In this document: one piece after another, positions 36,261-48,690 of the stretch
Layout of the letters: each line of letters starts with the position of its first letter
How positions within the stretch are numbered: position 1 is the first letter of the stretch
NCBI GenBank assembly: GCA_051453625.1
Contig: JBOZIK010000001.1
Location: 227,879,979-227,943,978, forward strand
DNA: 64,000 bases
Source: Welwitschia mirabilis
Taxonomy: Eukaryota > Gnetophyta > Gnetopsida > Welwitschiales
Direction: 5' to 3'
The notes under the pieces: model-generated
Database searches by the model: none
Told to the model about the DNA's origin: nothing
What the model saw: the letters and a program-made list of their open reading frames with translations, nothing else
Position numbers and translations under genes: made by a program

Positions 36261-36376
36261 TTGATCATGCTTGAAAGATTTTCTTTGTTAGATTCTTCTT
36301 CTTTTTCCTCCTTACTATCAAATTATTCTTGAAGATGGCTAGATAGTTAATTAATATACATAGTAATATAATCATC

Positions 36377-36760
36377 TTACACATATATAGAATTTGAATC
36401 AGTATCATTTACTTTACTTGTAGTTTCCTTAACTATACAAGATTTATTATTGTATACCTTATAAGATTTACTAACCATATAATATTCTAGAAATATCCCA
36501 TTATCTAATTTCAAATCAAACTTATTCAATGTATCCTTTTCATTCAAAATAAAACACTTTAATGCAAATATGTAAAAATAACTTGGTTTCTTACCAGACC
36601 ATAACTCATATGAAGTATTAGAAGTAAACCATCTTACTAGAACTTTCTTTGAAATGTAGCAATCTATGTTAATTATTTCTTTCCAAAAATGATATGGTAC
36701 CTTTTTTGTCATGTATTATCATTCTAGAAATTTCATTAAGTACTTCGTTCTTTCTTCCTT
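36377..36760 (-). pseudogene. M2 integrase C-terminal piece
   Basis: Open for 111 codons (36,377-36,712). Contains NTSYELWSGKKPSYFY and KCFILNEKDTLNKFD, the hallmark of the region after the catalytic core of copia integrases, then a glycine/tyrosine-containing IFLEYYMVSKSYKVYN segment. The start is an internal Met, not a real initiation codon. One of the two longest recognisable retroelement frames here. Confidence 0.88.
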
Positions 36761-37370
36761 TCATTCCATTTTGATGGAGATTCCTTGGTGTAAAGAATTA
36801 AAGTAGAATGCTAAACTATTCTTGTAACTTCATGAACCTTGCATTTTTAAACTTTATATCATTATCAATTCTTATCATTTTAATCCTATATTATTTCTTA
36901 TTTTGTAATCTAATACAAAAATTAAAGAAAGCATTAAAGGCCTCATACTTGTGTGTAAGGAAGAATACCCATGTAAAACGAGAATAGTCATATACAATAG
37001 TTAAATAGTACCTTTACTTATCAAGACCTTCTATAGATGGAGGACCAATCATGTGAAGATGTAAAAGATATAAAGGGAGTTAACATAGTATTTTTCTTAT
37101 CAAATCTTACCCTTATCTACTTCTCTTTTTTGGTATGCTTAACAAACTTAGTTATCAATACTTTTTAACTTAAAAAGTCCTCTTATCATTTTTTTTATAG
37201 ACAAAGTTTTGAGTAAAGCCTTATTTACATGTATAAGCTTTCTGTGTCAAAGCTTTGCTTCATCTATTTTGATTACTAAACACTTTATTCCATTATTAAA
37301 AATATCTTGAAGAGTAGTAATATAAACATTTGACTTCCTTATATTAGAAAATAAAACTTTTGTTAAATTT
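36760..37370 (-). pseudogene. M2 integrase core, degraded
   Basis: Located between the C-terminal piece and the pre-integrase segment, so this must be the zinc-binding and catalytic core. Several frames and stops; I could not place all three acidic residues. Confidence 0.55.
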
Positions 37371-37660
37371 TATTCTCTAATGATACAATCATCTTTGGTA
37401 AAGATAACAAAAACATCTGCATTACATAATTGAGTTACACTCAAAATATTATGTTGCAAACTTTCTATATAAAATAAATGCTCTAGATCTAGTAGATTGC
37501 CTCCTCTAATAGTACCACCACCTTTGATAAGTAATTCTATGTTATCTCCAAAGATTACCACTTCTTTGTCTTGTTTCACCAAGGTAGTGAAGCTAGATTT
37601 ATCTGCTATCATGTGTTTTGAACATCCATTGTTAAGGTTCCAAGCATGCTTCTATACTAT
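37370..37660 (-). pseudogene. M2 protease and pre-integrase piece
   Basis: Open for 80 codons (37,370-37,612): DKSSFTTLVKQDKEVVIFGD is the stretch after the protease site, and LQHNILSVTQLCNADVFVIF is the pre-integrase domain. The protease site itself, just upstream at 37,622-37,633, reads N-N-G-C instead of D-S-G-C, both changes G-to-A. Family certain, protein dead. Confidence 0.88.
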
Positions 37661-38439
37661 TCTTAATGCAATTTATGATAAAAGTGCTAGTTTTGATTTG
37701 GTATTCATACATTTCTTGGTTTAGCCTATACAAAACATTGTACCATGCCTCTAAGCCTCTCGGCATTATTAGTATAATATCTAGTTTTAAATTTTATTAG
37801 GTACTTATATTGATAATGAAATTTATTATGGTAATAATAGTAGATAATATTATTCATAAATATTAATTTTTCATACATTAATTTATAATTTCATTTATCA
37901 AACAAAGAGGTAGAAGTACTAGTTGAGACTTCATTATATCCCAAGCCACTTTTGTCACTTGAGCTTTTACATTACCAAAGCATGATATTTGAAGTATCCT
38001 TTTCTTATTAATTTTCTTTGATTCTAATAGTTCCTATCTTAGCTTCTTCAAATTACATGTTAGTTTACTAATCTTAGCTTTAAGAGCTAAGTTTTTAGAA
38101 GAAAATTTATTGTAAACACCCTTTTCTTATTCATAAGCTAATTCATGGGAATGCAGTAATTTTTTCATCTTAGTACATACCTTTTATAATTTAACAAATT
38201 CTTTAAAAAATAGACTATACCTTTTTAAAAGATCTTTACCTCTATCATCTTCACTTTTTGATTCGTACTTTTCTTTTCTCTCATATTTTTTCTGTTGGAG
38301 ATGTATAATGACCATGTAGGAAGGATAAGATTTTTTAATATCAAATATATCTACCTATGTTGGATCTTCATCATTATCATGCCATCCTATGAAGAAATAT
38401 CTTTTTTTATTTATCTCTTTCTTTTGGACCTTTTCCTGT

Positions 38440-39420
38440 ATTTTGTTAGCACTAGAACATTCCAAGATAGTGTGTCCTTGTCCTCTACATACCTAACATT
38501 CTATTTTATAAACACCATATTTAAAAGAAAATGAAGTATTACTAGAAGTATTACATTTAAACTTACCTCTACCTTGAAATATAAATGATTTTTTGTAATC
38601 CTCCTTTTTATTATACTTATGTAAGAGTAGTCTCTTAACTTGTCTTATGATAAAAGAAACTTCTTCATCTACATCTTTCTTAGAGTTATCTTCTTATGAA
38701 TCCTCATTTGTCCTTTTTTTTAAACTTTGTTTTGTACTTTCATTGGTCTTAATAGCAATGGAATTCTCTTTTAAGACACCATATTATATAATATTCATTT
38801 TATATGTTGTTAGAGCACTTTATAGCTTAACAACCTTTATGGAGTTGAAGTTTTTTGATTCTTCCATGGCTATAGTCTTGGGCCTATATTTAGGGGTTAT
38901 ATATCTAACAATATTTTGTATTATCTTAGTCTCTATAATACTTTTACCAATCACACATGTTTCATTTAAAATATTGGAGACTCTTGTAAAGTACTCATGA
39001 ACTGTTTTTCCATTGTTCATTTTGATATTTTCGAATTGGTTCATCTACATAAGTAGCTTTGACTGCTTGATATTAGAAGTTTATTCATATGTTCTAAAAA
39101 AAATGTTCCATATCTCTTGTGTTATCTTATAACCTACTATTCTATTAAACTTCTCCATAGTTAGAGCTAAATAAAGAGCTTTTTTAGCTTTAGAGTCATA
39201 CATGAAGGTTGTACTTTCTTTTTCTTTCCAACATTTTCTTTGCTTTATCTCTATGATGGTGTGATCTTTAGCATCTACTATGGTTTCTGTAGGATCTATA
39301 TATCCTTCTTTTATGTTTTACCATATCTAAAATACAAAATATTGTAAGTACACTTGCATCCTCATTTCCCAATATGCATAGTTAGCTCCATCGAAGAGCA
39401 AAGGTCTAACGGATGGTACA
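38440..39420 (-). pseudogene. M2 gag with zinc knuckle
   Basis: N-terminal gag reads RPLLFDGANYAYWEMRM at about 39,350-39,410, then KKALYLALTMEKFN near 39,150-39,200 and an open 74-codon piece at 38,820-39,044 (MNQFENIKMNNGKTVHEYF...). The zinc knuckle at 38,457-38,498 keeps all four metal ligands (C, C, H, C) but has TAG after the first Cys. This is the best-preserved gag in the window and belongs to the copia gag family with the F-D-G-x-N-Y-x-x-W signature. Confidence 0.88.
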
Positions 39421-39468
39421 CCATTTATAGTTCACTTAAGAAAGTTACTCCTTTTCATGAATACCCAG

Positions 39469-39478
39469 TCTGATACCA
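39469..39478 (-). promoter_or_regulatory. Primer-binding site of M2
   Basis: Read on the minus strand, TGGTATCAGA matches the initiator tRNA-Met complement perfectly over ten bases. It sits between gag and the flank to the right, so the 5' LTR lies right of 39,480. Confidence 0.85.
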
Positions 39479-39919
39479 CTTAAGGATCATTGAACTTAAA
39501 GATAAGGGGTGGATAAGTTCTATCAAATAAAAAATTTGACTAATAGAAAATTGAAAAATAGTATAATAAATACCTTACTGAGATAATGTGGACTTCCAAC
39601 TTGGATACATCTACACATAAAGCATAGCTTCCTCTCACATCTTTGGATATTCTCAACCTACAAAAAAAAAGTGGATTTGATGCAGCATCAACCTTACAAT
39701 AAAAGTGAGAGCTTACTCATAAGGAAACATTCTCTTCTCCTTAGCAAAGCCAACAATAATACAATAAAAAATGCACACACAGGCATAACCACAATGTAAG
39801 ATGCTCGTTATAAGGTAGCAACCTCTTTTCCTTAAGGAAATACCAATAATACAACAATACAAGTATTCATAAGTACTTCACAAAGCACACTCATATAATG
39901 AGGAACCCTAGCAAGGGAT
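39479..39919 (-). mobile_element. M2 upstream flank (probable 5' LTR), part 1
   Basis: Sequence next to the primer-binding site, aligned in patches with 9,480-9,860 of M1. It stops at the left target site of the CACTA element and resumes at 47,801. Confidence 0.5.
39917..39919. repeat. Left target-site duplication GAT
   Basis: GAT immediately left of the CACTA terminus, matching GAT at 47,801-47,803. Three bases is the normal CACTA duplication length. Confidence 0.85.
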
Positions 39920-40085
39920 TACTATAATAAATATAGGATTTTAAAGTCATTTTAATGTAAATGACTTAAAAAGTGTTTTAAGGCATTTGTTATTAAAAGG
40001 CCTTAAAAACTCTTTCAAGACATTTTTATGAAAAAGGCCTTAAGAATTCTTTTAAGGCATTTTTTTGATATTTGATCCTTAAGAA
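39920..40085 (+). repeat. CACTA left terminal and sub-terminal repeats
   Basis: Terminal inverted repeat of about 23 bases, then several copies of TTTTAAGGCATTT and its complement AAGGCCTTAA in mixed orientation up to about 40,085. Such arrays bind the element's own regulatory protein in studied CACTA elements. Confidence 0.8.
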
Positions 40086-43000
40086 AAATATTCAAAGATG
40101 AAATTGACTTGTTTTTTATAACATGAATTATTATTATTGTTGTTGATCCACTATTCTTCTATTTAGTAGTTTTTGATAAACAATCATGATGCATTGATCT
40201 AGACTATATGCTAGGTATAGCTACAACTACCCTTTGATGTGTAACATATTCGTTCTATTTAGTTCACATGGCACTATAGTTTAGGATTGCTTTCATATTG
40301 TCATCATTGAGGGTGTTTGGAAGATAGATTATAAAATTATACCTTTCAACTTATTCCATTATTAACTTGTTTGTTATTTTGCCTCTTCTTTAGTTGGTTG
40401 TATGGTTTTACTTGAAAAAAAACATTTGGACTATCTTCACTAATTGCAAAACATGCATTGTAATTTGTTGTATTTTCCAATATGTTCTAAGGTGTTTTTA
40501 TTTGTATCCTCTCATATAAGATGTGATTAAAAGTACTAACATATTTACAGAGATAGCCATGGATAGAATACTACAAAATAAAATCCTTCTAAGTTTACCA
40601 TATCATTTAGACCAATGCATCATATTTCATTACCAAATAATCAAGTATCTGGTAGATGGCTTGATGTAGAGGAGAAAATAAGTTTAAGATAGATTGCTAG
40701 AACTCTTAGTCTAATAATGATTCTAAAGAAGATATCTAATGAGGAATGCTTGAGGCTTATAGGCCTAAAAATAGCCATGTTATATCAAATTTATTCACAC
40801 ACTTAGAAGATAAGAAATAAACTTTAAGTAGATCATTTTTAACTCGAAATATTCATATGGAAATGTCATAAATGCTTCTAATGTTGGTAGTACAAAGAAA
40901 GCAAGAGAAGCTACACGTGCTATAATATAGGTAGTTACCACATTTGCTTAATGATGGAAGCTTTAATATATGAACTAAATTGATTGAAGGAAGAAGTGAT
41001 CCTATGATTAGCTTGCATAGTGATGTACTTATTAGTGTTGCATATCACATTTTAGGATGAATAAGTCATAATACTATAATGGTAATATCAGCCATAAAAT
41101 CTGATGTTATCTTAGGAATTATCCTAGGTTTTAGCATGTTTTCATCTTTTTTACCTACTGATGGTTGGAGGTCATTTGAAGAAAAATCACCAACTGCAGA
41201 TTTACCATCAAACTTCTAGCTTCATATGTGGAAAATATCTAAAGTAGCAAGTGAATTGCCTTAACCCAAGTAGATTTTATAGGACTATACCATAGAATAA
41301 TGTACCTTTACATACGATAACATTATTATCATTGCTTCATTAAGGCCTCAATTTTGGTTCATAGGAAATGTACCTATTTCCTCTGTAACTAGAGATGTAT
41401 GACATCAACATTAAGTCTTTGTTGTCATGCTTATCACAACTAAGTGTATATCTTTATTGATGTTTATGTAAGTCCAATTAACTTGAAAATACAGAAAAAT
41501 AAATTTAAAATAAAAGATAAAGAAATGTAGTCTAGTTTACTAGCTAAACATGGAAAGTTAGCTTTGAGCACTATTGGTAGTCCTCCATCTACTGTTAAAG
41601 AAGTAAAACCACTAAGGCTACCAATGATATAGGATATGATGATTGATAGTGGCCATGTAAGAAAATCCTTCAATTTTAATATTAGTTACGATAATAATAT
41701 CCTAAAATATCACCTAGTAGGTAGATCTTTGAATGATGGTTATCATCATATCTTTAATGAAAAGAGTTCTATCATATTTTACCAGGTCAAAATATTAGCC
41801 TTTCAAATAATGGAACATATCTTCAAGAATAGTTTGACAGTGGATTATTTTCAATTCTTTATATTATGGGACTAGTTTAGACTTTTAACCTAGAATCATT
41901 TCCTTATTGTATAATAAACATAAGTTCTATAATATTTGTATTTAATTCTATCCTACACTCTCCATGTTCTTCATCTTTATAATTTTATGTATCAAACCAC
42001 TAAAAGGTTTGATTATTAAAAGGAAGATAATTTAGACAAAGATACAAAGGATTAATAATTGAAAAATGATCTATAATGCTATGGTTTTGAATTATAGGCT
42101 ATCCATGTAGCTTGAAACAAAGTATCAAAGTTAAATGCCTATGTACCAAGAGTGACATTTAAGAACAATGGCTTTTTCTTAAATTGTATTCTTTGATGCC
42201 ATTATTTTAAGATTCTAGTTACTCTTCTAATTAGTTTATGTTTGACCTATAAAACCTATGATTTTTTTAGTTTTTAAACTAGCCACTACCCTCATCCATG
42301 ATTTTAGTTTCTAATCACATATTTGTGATCCTTTTAATGCATGTTCTCTTCTTCCAATTTCCTTGGTTTCTAGAGAAAATTTAATCTCTCACTATATCAT
42401 TTTTTTTAACTATTATAATTTAGTTTAATAACTATAAAAATCATCCCCTTAACAATCACAAATAAAGTTATAGGTTCATATCTTAAATTCATTTTAGGTT
42501 ATACATGGTCAAATTATTATGGCCATAGTCAATTGTCAAAACTTAAAACTAGATATTTAAGTTCATACACCTTTAAATTAAAATAACTTGTAAAGTTTTA
42601 TTAAAATAATTTTCCATCCCATGTTAGACCAATATTTCACTTCTCACAAAGTAGATTACTTTGTCTTTAATCCAGAAGCATGGCATGCATGTTTTATACT
42701 CTTATACAATAATCATACTAGGTATTCTAGATTTATAGGCTACTAGTTGCATATATAGCATCATCTATAAATAGGATACTAGGAAATGGTGATAAATCAC
42801 TAGGATTCCAATTAGTGGTAGAGAGTATAGAATGTTAACTTCAATTATTTTTAATTTCCTGCTAAAGTCTCAAAGTCTTTAAGAGGTGTGTTTAATATTT
42901 TATGTGAAACATGTCAATTTTGAATGCAAAAAATTATAACCAAATACTTTTGTTGAAGGCATACATAAAAATTATGAAATTTCGAAGACCTATATATGGA

Positions 43001-46000
43001 AGCACAACCATCAACCCACACAAATGTATTAGTTCTAGTAAATTATTTCTTTTAAATATGGCTTATCTTGCATCTTGCTCATCTAGCAGAAGTATCATAA
43101 AAGTGTGTCACTAAAATAGAAGAAAAGGCTTTGGACATTTTCAATATCATAATAATTGAAATTGATATTGGAAAAGAAGATTATGATAGGATTGAATAAT
43201 AATGTTCAAAGAGATAAAATGAGCACATACTAAGTTACTTAGTAAATGATTGTCACCTACTCAAATGAACCAAGATATTCTATTAAAGAAGTGTTTAAAA
43301 TGGTGTTTAAAATGTTCTTCATGAGTAGAATAAATCATGAAGATGTTTTACAAAGAAAAAGGCTTGGATATGGATGAGAAAAAGTACAAGAAACATATTC
43401 AACCTTTAAATCAGCAAGAACCTATAGCATGCTTTTAAAAGTCAAGAAACACTCATAAAACAAGTTTAACTAAAATGGAAAAACATGCTAAGGAATGTTA
43501 TTAAAATAAAGCTTATATATCTTTTTAATCTTTATGTCAATGATATCTTTAATAATACTTAATATTTCTAATACATTGAGATAATTAATTATGATCATCC
43601 ATAAGAACCATCAAGTATTTTAGAGGACTTTCCTCTGTAATCTTTGGCCATGCTAAAACCATTTAAGGGCAGACTGTAGCCAATATTTTTATTATCTCAA
43701 AGTTGGTAGTATCAAATTAACTATCTTAGAAATATGGCATGTTTAATGTAAATAAGCTTAACACATGATCTTATATTGGTACACCATAGGAATTGTTAGG
43801 TTACATAAGCTACTTAATTGCATGAAATACTAAAATTTAAGATGTCAGGTAGCATACTCCTATTAGTGTTTTAATTTAGAATCATTCCTTTAAGATGGAA
43901 CATGTACAACATGGCTTGGTTAAGATACTGTCTATTTGTATCACTAGAACTGAGGATATTATGCTTGCACAAAAGGCCACTAAGTGTTATAACCTAGATG
44001 AATCATAGAAATGTACTAGTTACTTTACTTGTTTAGGTGTGATGGCTGTTGTTGCAAAAGAAATAGATTTAATGTATTTTGTTAGGGGTTGGATTAGAAA
44101 AGACTTTCCATTCTTACTCACAAACAAAAGAATTCCTTCTATTGCTTTCTTTGATAATCGCTTTGAATTATTAATACATCATGTCATTAGACAATTGTAA
44201 AGAAACGTATTATTTTACACCTAGAAACCATGTCTGGCACTTAGTTTGAAAAGAGAAAAATAATCTATAAAACATAAGAACTATTTCTTATTATTATGTC
44301 TCATAGAGTAACTTAAATCCAACCAGAGATCCTTGTTTTCTCTATTTTTCTCATTATATATTTTGTAAAAAATATTATAAAATGATATAATATGATGCCA
44401 AGATTTACAAGGCACTTGAGATACAAGAAGATCAGGTAGAAATAGCTTGCATAACACTTCATACAAAAGGCTTTCATAAAGAAAATTAAAGAGGTAATTC
44501 CCTGTTGAGCATTTTTCCTTTTTTCATGAATTTAATCTTTTAGATCTTGAATAGATAACATCTCATACATTTTGCTAAATATTGTAACCACCTCCATCTC
44601 CTTTTTCTTATTGACATGTCTAGTGGAAGACATTAAATTATCTGAAGTGTGCACTAGAATAAGTTTTAAAGGTCCATAGAAAATTTCATTATCAATCCCC
44701 TAATTCTTCTTCTCAATAAAATACTTATTATCAAGTATAATGTCTTCATATTTCCTTTCCTAGCATCGTCCCTTTTGATATTGAAATTTCTCTATGATAC
44801 ATGTTTCTCTATTACTAGTTTTTCGATAATACAATTATGAGTAGTATCCCAACTACTAGTATTTCTACTCTAGAAAATTTTAAAACAATTTTGCAAAAAT
44901 AATTAAAGCCTTTTGTGAATGAAAAGAATATTGTAAAAGAGTTTATAGACTTAAGACCAAAACTATAATGAATGTATTAAAACTAGTTTTCAAATTCTCA
45001 TTAGTCGTGTACAAGGAATGATTAAAAAATATCATAGTAAAGGTCACATATGGCTTACAAAAAATTTATAAGAAGAAATTAATTGTAATTATGATATCAA
45101 ACTAATGCAGCTTTTGTTGTAGCATAGTTATTTGCTTTTCTTTCACTAGGTTTATATTTCATGTTATTATACTTATTTATGGGAATTGCTTATTTACTTT
45201 ATATTCTGCATTAGATTAGGATATATTATGTAACTCCTTTATTAATGGATAAGTTTTTCAAGCATAACTAAATAAACTCACCCTTAAAACATTCTTGTTT
45301 ATTATTTGTCAAAAGAGGGTCATTCATTAAAGTTAAGATTAAAAATGATAAATGGTTAGCATTCCTCGGAAATTCAAAAACTACCTAGCATTTCCAAATA
45401 GATTTTCTTTCATTTCATTAAGTATTAAAGAAGTGAAATAGTTTAAGAAAATTAATCAATATAGTCCCATGTTTTAGGTGTTTAGTTTTATCCATTGGTA
45501 CTAAATCTATTTTGGGTTTCCTTATAGGTATTTGGTGTTATTAGGAAAGAAAATAAAGGCAAATAAACTACTAAAAGAAATAAAATGGAAAGAGCTGAGA
45601 TAAGAGTTCTAAGAAAACTGATGATTGCAATGATGCAATCTATTTTACTAAATGAAATTTTTATAGCTTTAATGACCTCTTTGATTTTTCTTAATTAGAT
45701 GATGAATAAATAGGTGTTGTAGCTAATGTTAATAGTAGTGCTAGAGATTTTGCTTATTCTTTCATTGTAATCAATAACACTTTTTTTGTAGTGGTTACTA
45801 ATATGATTTTGGAACTTATAAAGCCTTAGAACAAATGCCTATGTTGTGATAACTAGAAGCTAGATGTTGTTTAAATTAAACACATGAAAATAGATTAGCT
45901 ATACTTGACACATTGAACAGAATAAATGCTACATATGATTCTACAACTCCTGAAGCCTTAGAATAATGCCTAACCCTTGCTAACCATATGATTTTGGAAT

Positions 46001-47555
46001 ACAATGGCATATCAAAATAGCTACTCTGATGATATTTTAGATAACTTTAAATTATCTTACTTTGAGATGCCAAAAAGTTTAAACATGTTCAAAAGAATAC
46101 AATTTGCTACATAAGAAGAGTAATAAATACAATTCACATCACATGAATACCTTGGCTTTCATGAAGATAGCTTGATATTTTCACATTAAAAATACAATAG
46201 GAAAAAAATATGGGGAGAAAACAAATTACAATTAGTGGATAAAACTATGAAAAGAGCCATAGAAGCATCTTTGGTAGGTAAGAATATGTGGTGGAGTTAT
46301 CTATGACAAACATATGAACATATGCTTACCTTTAATATATTAGATAAGATGAGCATCTTTGATGAGTTCTACTTAAGTGTAAGAGAAGAGGATGCAATTA
46401 ATATTGCTTAAGAATAAAATTGTTTCTTTTTAAATCAACACATGTTAGTTAAAATCCATCAATGCCTCTTCCATGTTTTCTTTGCTATCATCTGTGATGT
46501 TAACATTGAAAAGTCTAGTTCATGATATATTAATCTTGGATAAACAATGGTTTTGCTAGTAAATAAAATGCTGTATTGCATGCTTAGTATGATTAAAAAA
46601 ATAGCAAACCAGTAATCTTTACTAATCTCTATTTTTCCAACTTATTTAAACCTTTACAAATGCTTTTACTATTTAGGAAAGAACTAGTTAATAATGTATC
46701 TTCTCCTTTAGAATCATTTGCTTAATTCTCACCTTTAACTTGTGTGAAGAGAGTTTTAGACAACATGATAAATTACTTAAATAACCTAACGAGGATTACC
46801 TTTTCTATTGCACTACCATCTATTAGGACAAGCAATAGTGAATTGGCATTTGGTTTGAGTACTCTATAATAATCAAATCCTTCTACTATAGGAATTTGCT
46901 CCAAGCATCCTAGTTAGACTTCTGTTATTTCTTCATAGGACTTAGTTCATTTTACTGTAATTGGTGTTAATTTTATGACAAGTACAACCTCTACCTTGCA
47001 TGATTAAGCAACAAATCGAACAAGGTCCTACACTTTCTAGAAATATAAAATATCATCTATTCCTCCAACATAAGCACTTTAGCTTTTAAAATACTTAAAA
47101 GAAATTAGTAGAAAATCAAGAAAAGAAGAAGCAATGCCTACTTCTTTTGTTTTGTTCTTCTGAAACTCAAATATTCCATCTCTAATGTCTTTCATTTTTC
47201 TTCCTTCTCCAATGATAATCTACAAGTTCTCATCAACATATAGATTGAATGGATATTATATAATTTCCATACCTAGTAGCATTAATTAGAAGGTTTATTC
47301 AATAAACAATACAAATCATAACTACTAAAAATTCAAGCCTTAAAAAAACATTTTTGCTAAAGTAGATATCATTTGCATGCAAAAATGGAGCTGAAAAACG
47401 TTGATATCATTCTTATTGATGCTTTCACACACAAAAAAAAACTGCAAAGACAAAAGTCCATCACATTGAACAAGAAGATAGTAAGGAGACGGGAGGATAG
47501 AAATTTGAATATTTGTGTTTTAATAGAAAATGTAAAAGGTTATTTTTAAGTAATA
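40086..47555. other. CACTA interior, no domain recognised
   Basis: 7.5 kb of AT-rich sequence with many short frames on both strands. I looked for TNP2/Transposase_21-like and DUF4218-like motifs and did not find any that I would stand by. No nested terminal repeats seen. Confidence 0.5.
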
Positions 47556-47800
47556 TTTTAAGGTAGTTATTGTTCAAACACCTTAGCAAACCAAAATATT
47601 TAAGATGTTTATTGGTGATACACATCTTATATTTAAGGCATGTTTTTTATAAATCCCTTAAAAATAATTAAAAAGGGCTTTAAAGGAATTATTTAAACAA
47701 ATATCTTAAAAAAGCTTACTATTAATAAACATCTTAAAAAACCTTATACTTAAGGCATTTATTTTAATAAATGCCTAAAAAGCCTATATTTCTTATAGTA
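47556..47800 (-). repeat. CACTA right terminal and sub-terminal repeats
   Basis: Mirror of the left end: motifs such as TTAAGGCATTTATT and AAATGCCTAAAAAGCC, and a few TTAAGATGTTT variants, then the terminal inverted repeat ending at 47,800. Confidence 0.8.
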
Positions 47801-47803
47801 GAT
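47801..47803. repeat. Right target-site duplication GAT
   Basis: GAT directly after the right terminus, identical to 39,917-39,919. Confidence 0.85.
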
Positions 47804-48690
47804 CCTTGAGATTTGATAATACAAGAATGGATTGTAAAATAGTATTTAAGAATGAGAAAGTTCAACAATGTAAGATCCAATAAACAAATATAATAATAAG
47901 CTTGAATGATGGATCTTTAAAGAAGAAGTTGAGTTCCTTATTATCATCATTGTTAAGATTACAACTGAGTGATGCAATAATGTAGGATCTAGGAAACAAA
48001 AGATGTAGATACTAAAGGTTCCTTGTAAATAATAACTTAATCCTTTGTAAGTAGTTCCAATCACCTATGCATTATTTATTAGGTATTTAATGAATTTTAT
48101 TTTTTTCATGAAGTAGTACCTTTGTCCATTTAAGAGATTCTAGCTAGTTAACCTCAGCCATTTAAACTTTGTAATCACCATTCAACACATAGAAACATCT
48201 GGGCATCAGGTGTACATCTTTCTTTTCATTTTATATGAACCTTCATCTAATATGTCTTAAACATTATAGATGTTTACTAGTAGTTAGATGTCTTTACTTG
48301 ATAGATGTCTTCATTTAAAGTGTCTAGAATTTCATTAAAAGTAACCTATTTGGTGATCATGAATCTATAATGCAAAACTTGATAGTTTTTCTAGAAAATA
48401 AAATATTCATCAAAGTAAGAAATAAGTTTGTTACCTACTTTAGTTTAACCTAGATGTCTTCAAATATGTAGATGTCTTTTGTATATGTTAGATCCATCTT
48501 TTAGCATAGTCATTTCATTGATATAGTCATCTTTCATCAAATTTGCAAATTAGATATACTATAGACATCATTGATATGTAGATGCATTTACCATAGATAT
48601 CTACCAATTGTAGACATCTTCTCTAAAGATATTTTCATACTATAGATGTCTTTAGTTAATTGATTTTGCATTTTCAATTCTAATATTTTG
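47804..48690 (-). mobile_element. M2 upstream flank, part 2, with AGATGTCT block
   Basis: Continuation of the flank after the CACTA. Patch gattctagctagttaacct near 48,135 matches M1 at 10,155. From 48,240 to 48,660 there are about ten AGATGTCT/AGACATCT motifs. By position this may include the 5' LTR, but no second LTR copy supports that. Confidence 0.5.

Larger units (their letters stand above)
33830..39480 (-). mobile_element. M2: decayed Ty1/copia element, RT-deleted
   Basis: Minus-strand second copy of the M family with the same order as M1: envelope-like module, AGATGTCT block, RNase H tail, integrase, protease, zinc knuckle, gag, primer-binding site. Unlike M1 there are only about 120 bases between the RNase H tail (36,000-36,260) and the integrase C-terminus (36,377), so RT is deleted. 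Its gag is complete in sequence. The upstream flank is interrupted by the CACTA element. Not able to transpose by itself. Confidence 0.8.
39920..47800. mobile_element. CACTA (En/Spm-type) DNA transposon, 7.9 kb
   Basis: Termini read inward are TACTATAATAAATATAGG on the left and TACTATAAGAAATATAGG on the right, 21 of the first 23 bases equal. This is the CACTA pattern with the outer C changed to T on both ends. GAT flanks both ends. Sub-terminal short repeats (TTAAGGCATTT and its complement) follow each terminus. The element interrupts the M2 flank. The ~7.4-kb interior must once have held the TNP2-like transposase if autonomous, but I could not identify transposase motifs, so it may be non-autonomous or too decayed. 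The longest open pieces (41,636-41,875 plus, 41,464-41,673 minus) have no recognised product. Confidence 0.88.

Noticed and set aside
38647-39000. 117-codon plus-strand frame as a gene
   Set aside because: It is the antisense shadow of M2 gag.
4140-39420. Reassigned stop codon (TAG/TAA/TGA read as amino acids)
   Set aside because: All three stops occur, frameshifts are common, and C-to-T decay explains them. Nothing requires a variant code.
39920-47800. Naming a TNP2 transposase gene in the CACTA interior
   Set aside because: No motif was clear enough. The call rests on termini and target duplication only.
3609-48660. CRISPR-like array from the AGATGTCT clusters
   Set aside because: Motif is 8 bases, in both orientations, with irregular spacing, in a plant nuclear sequence.
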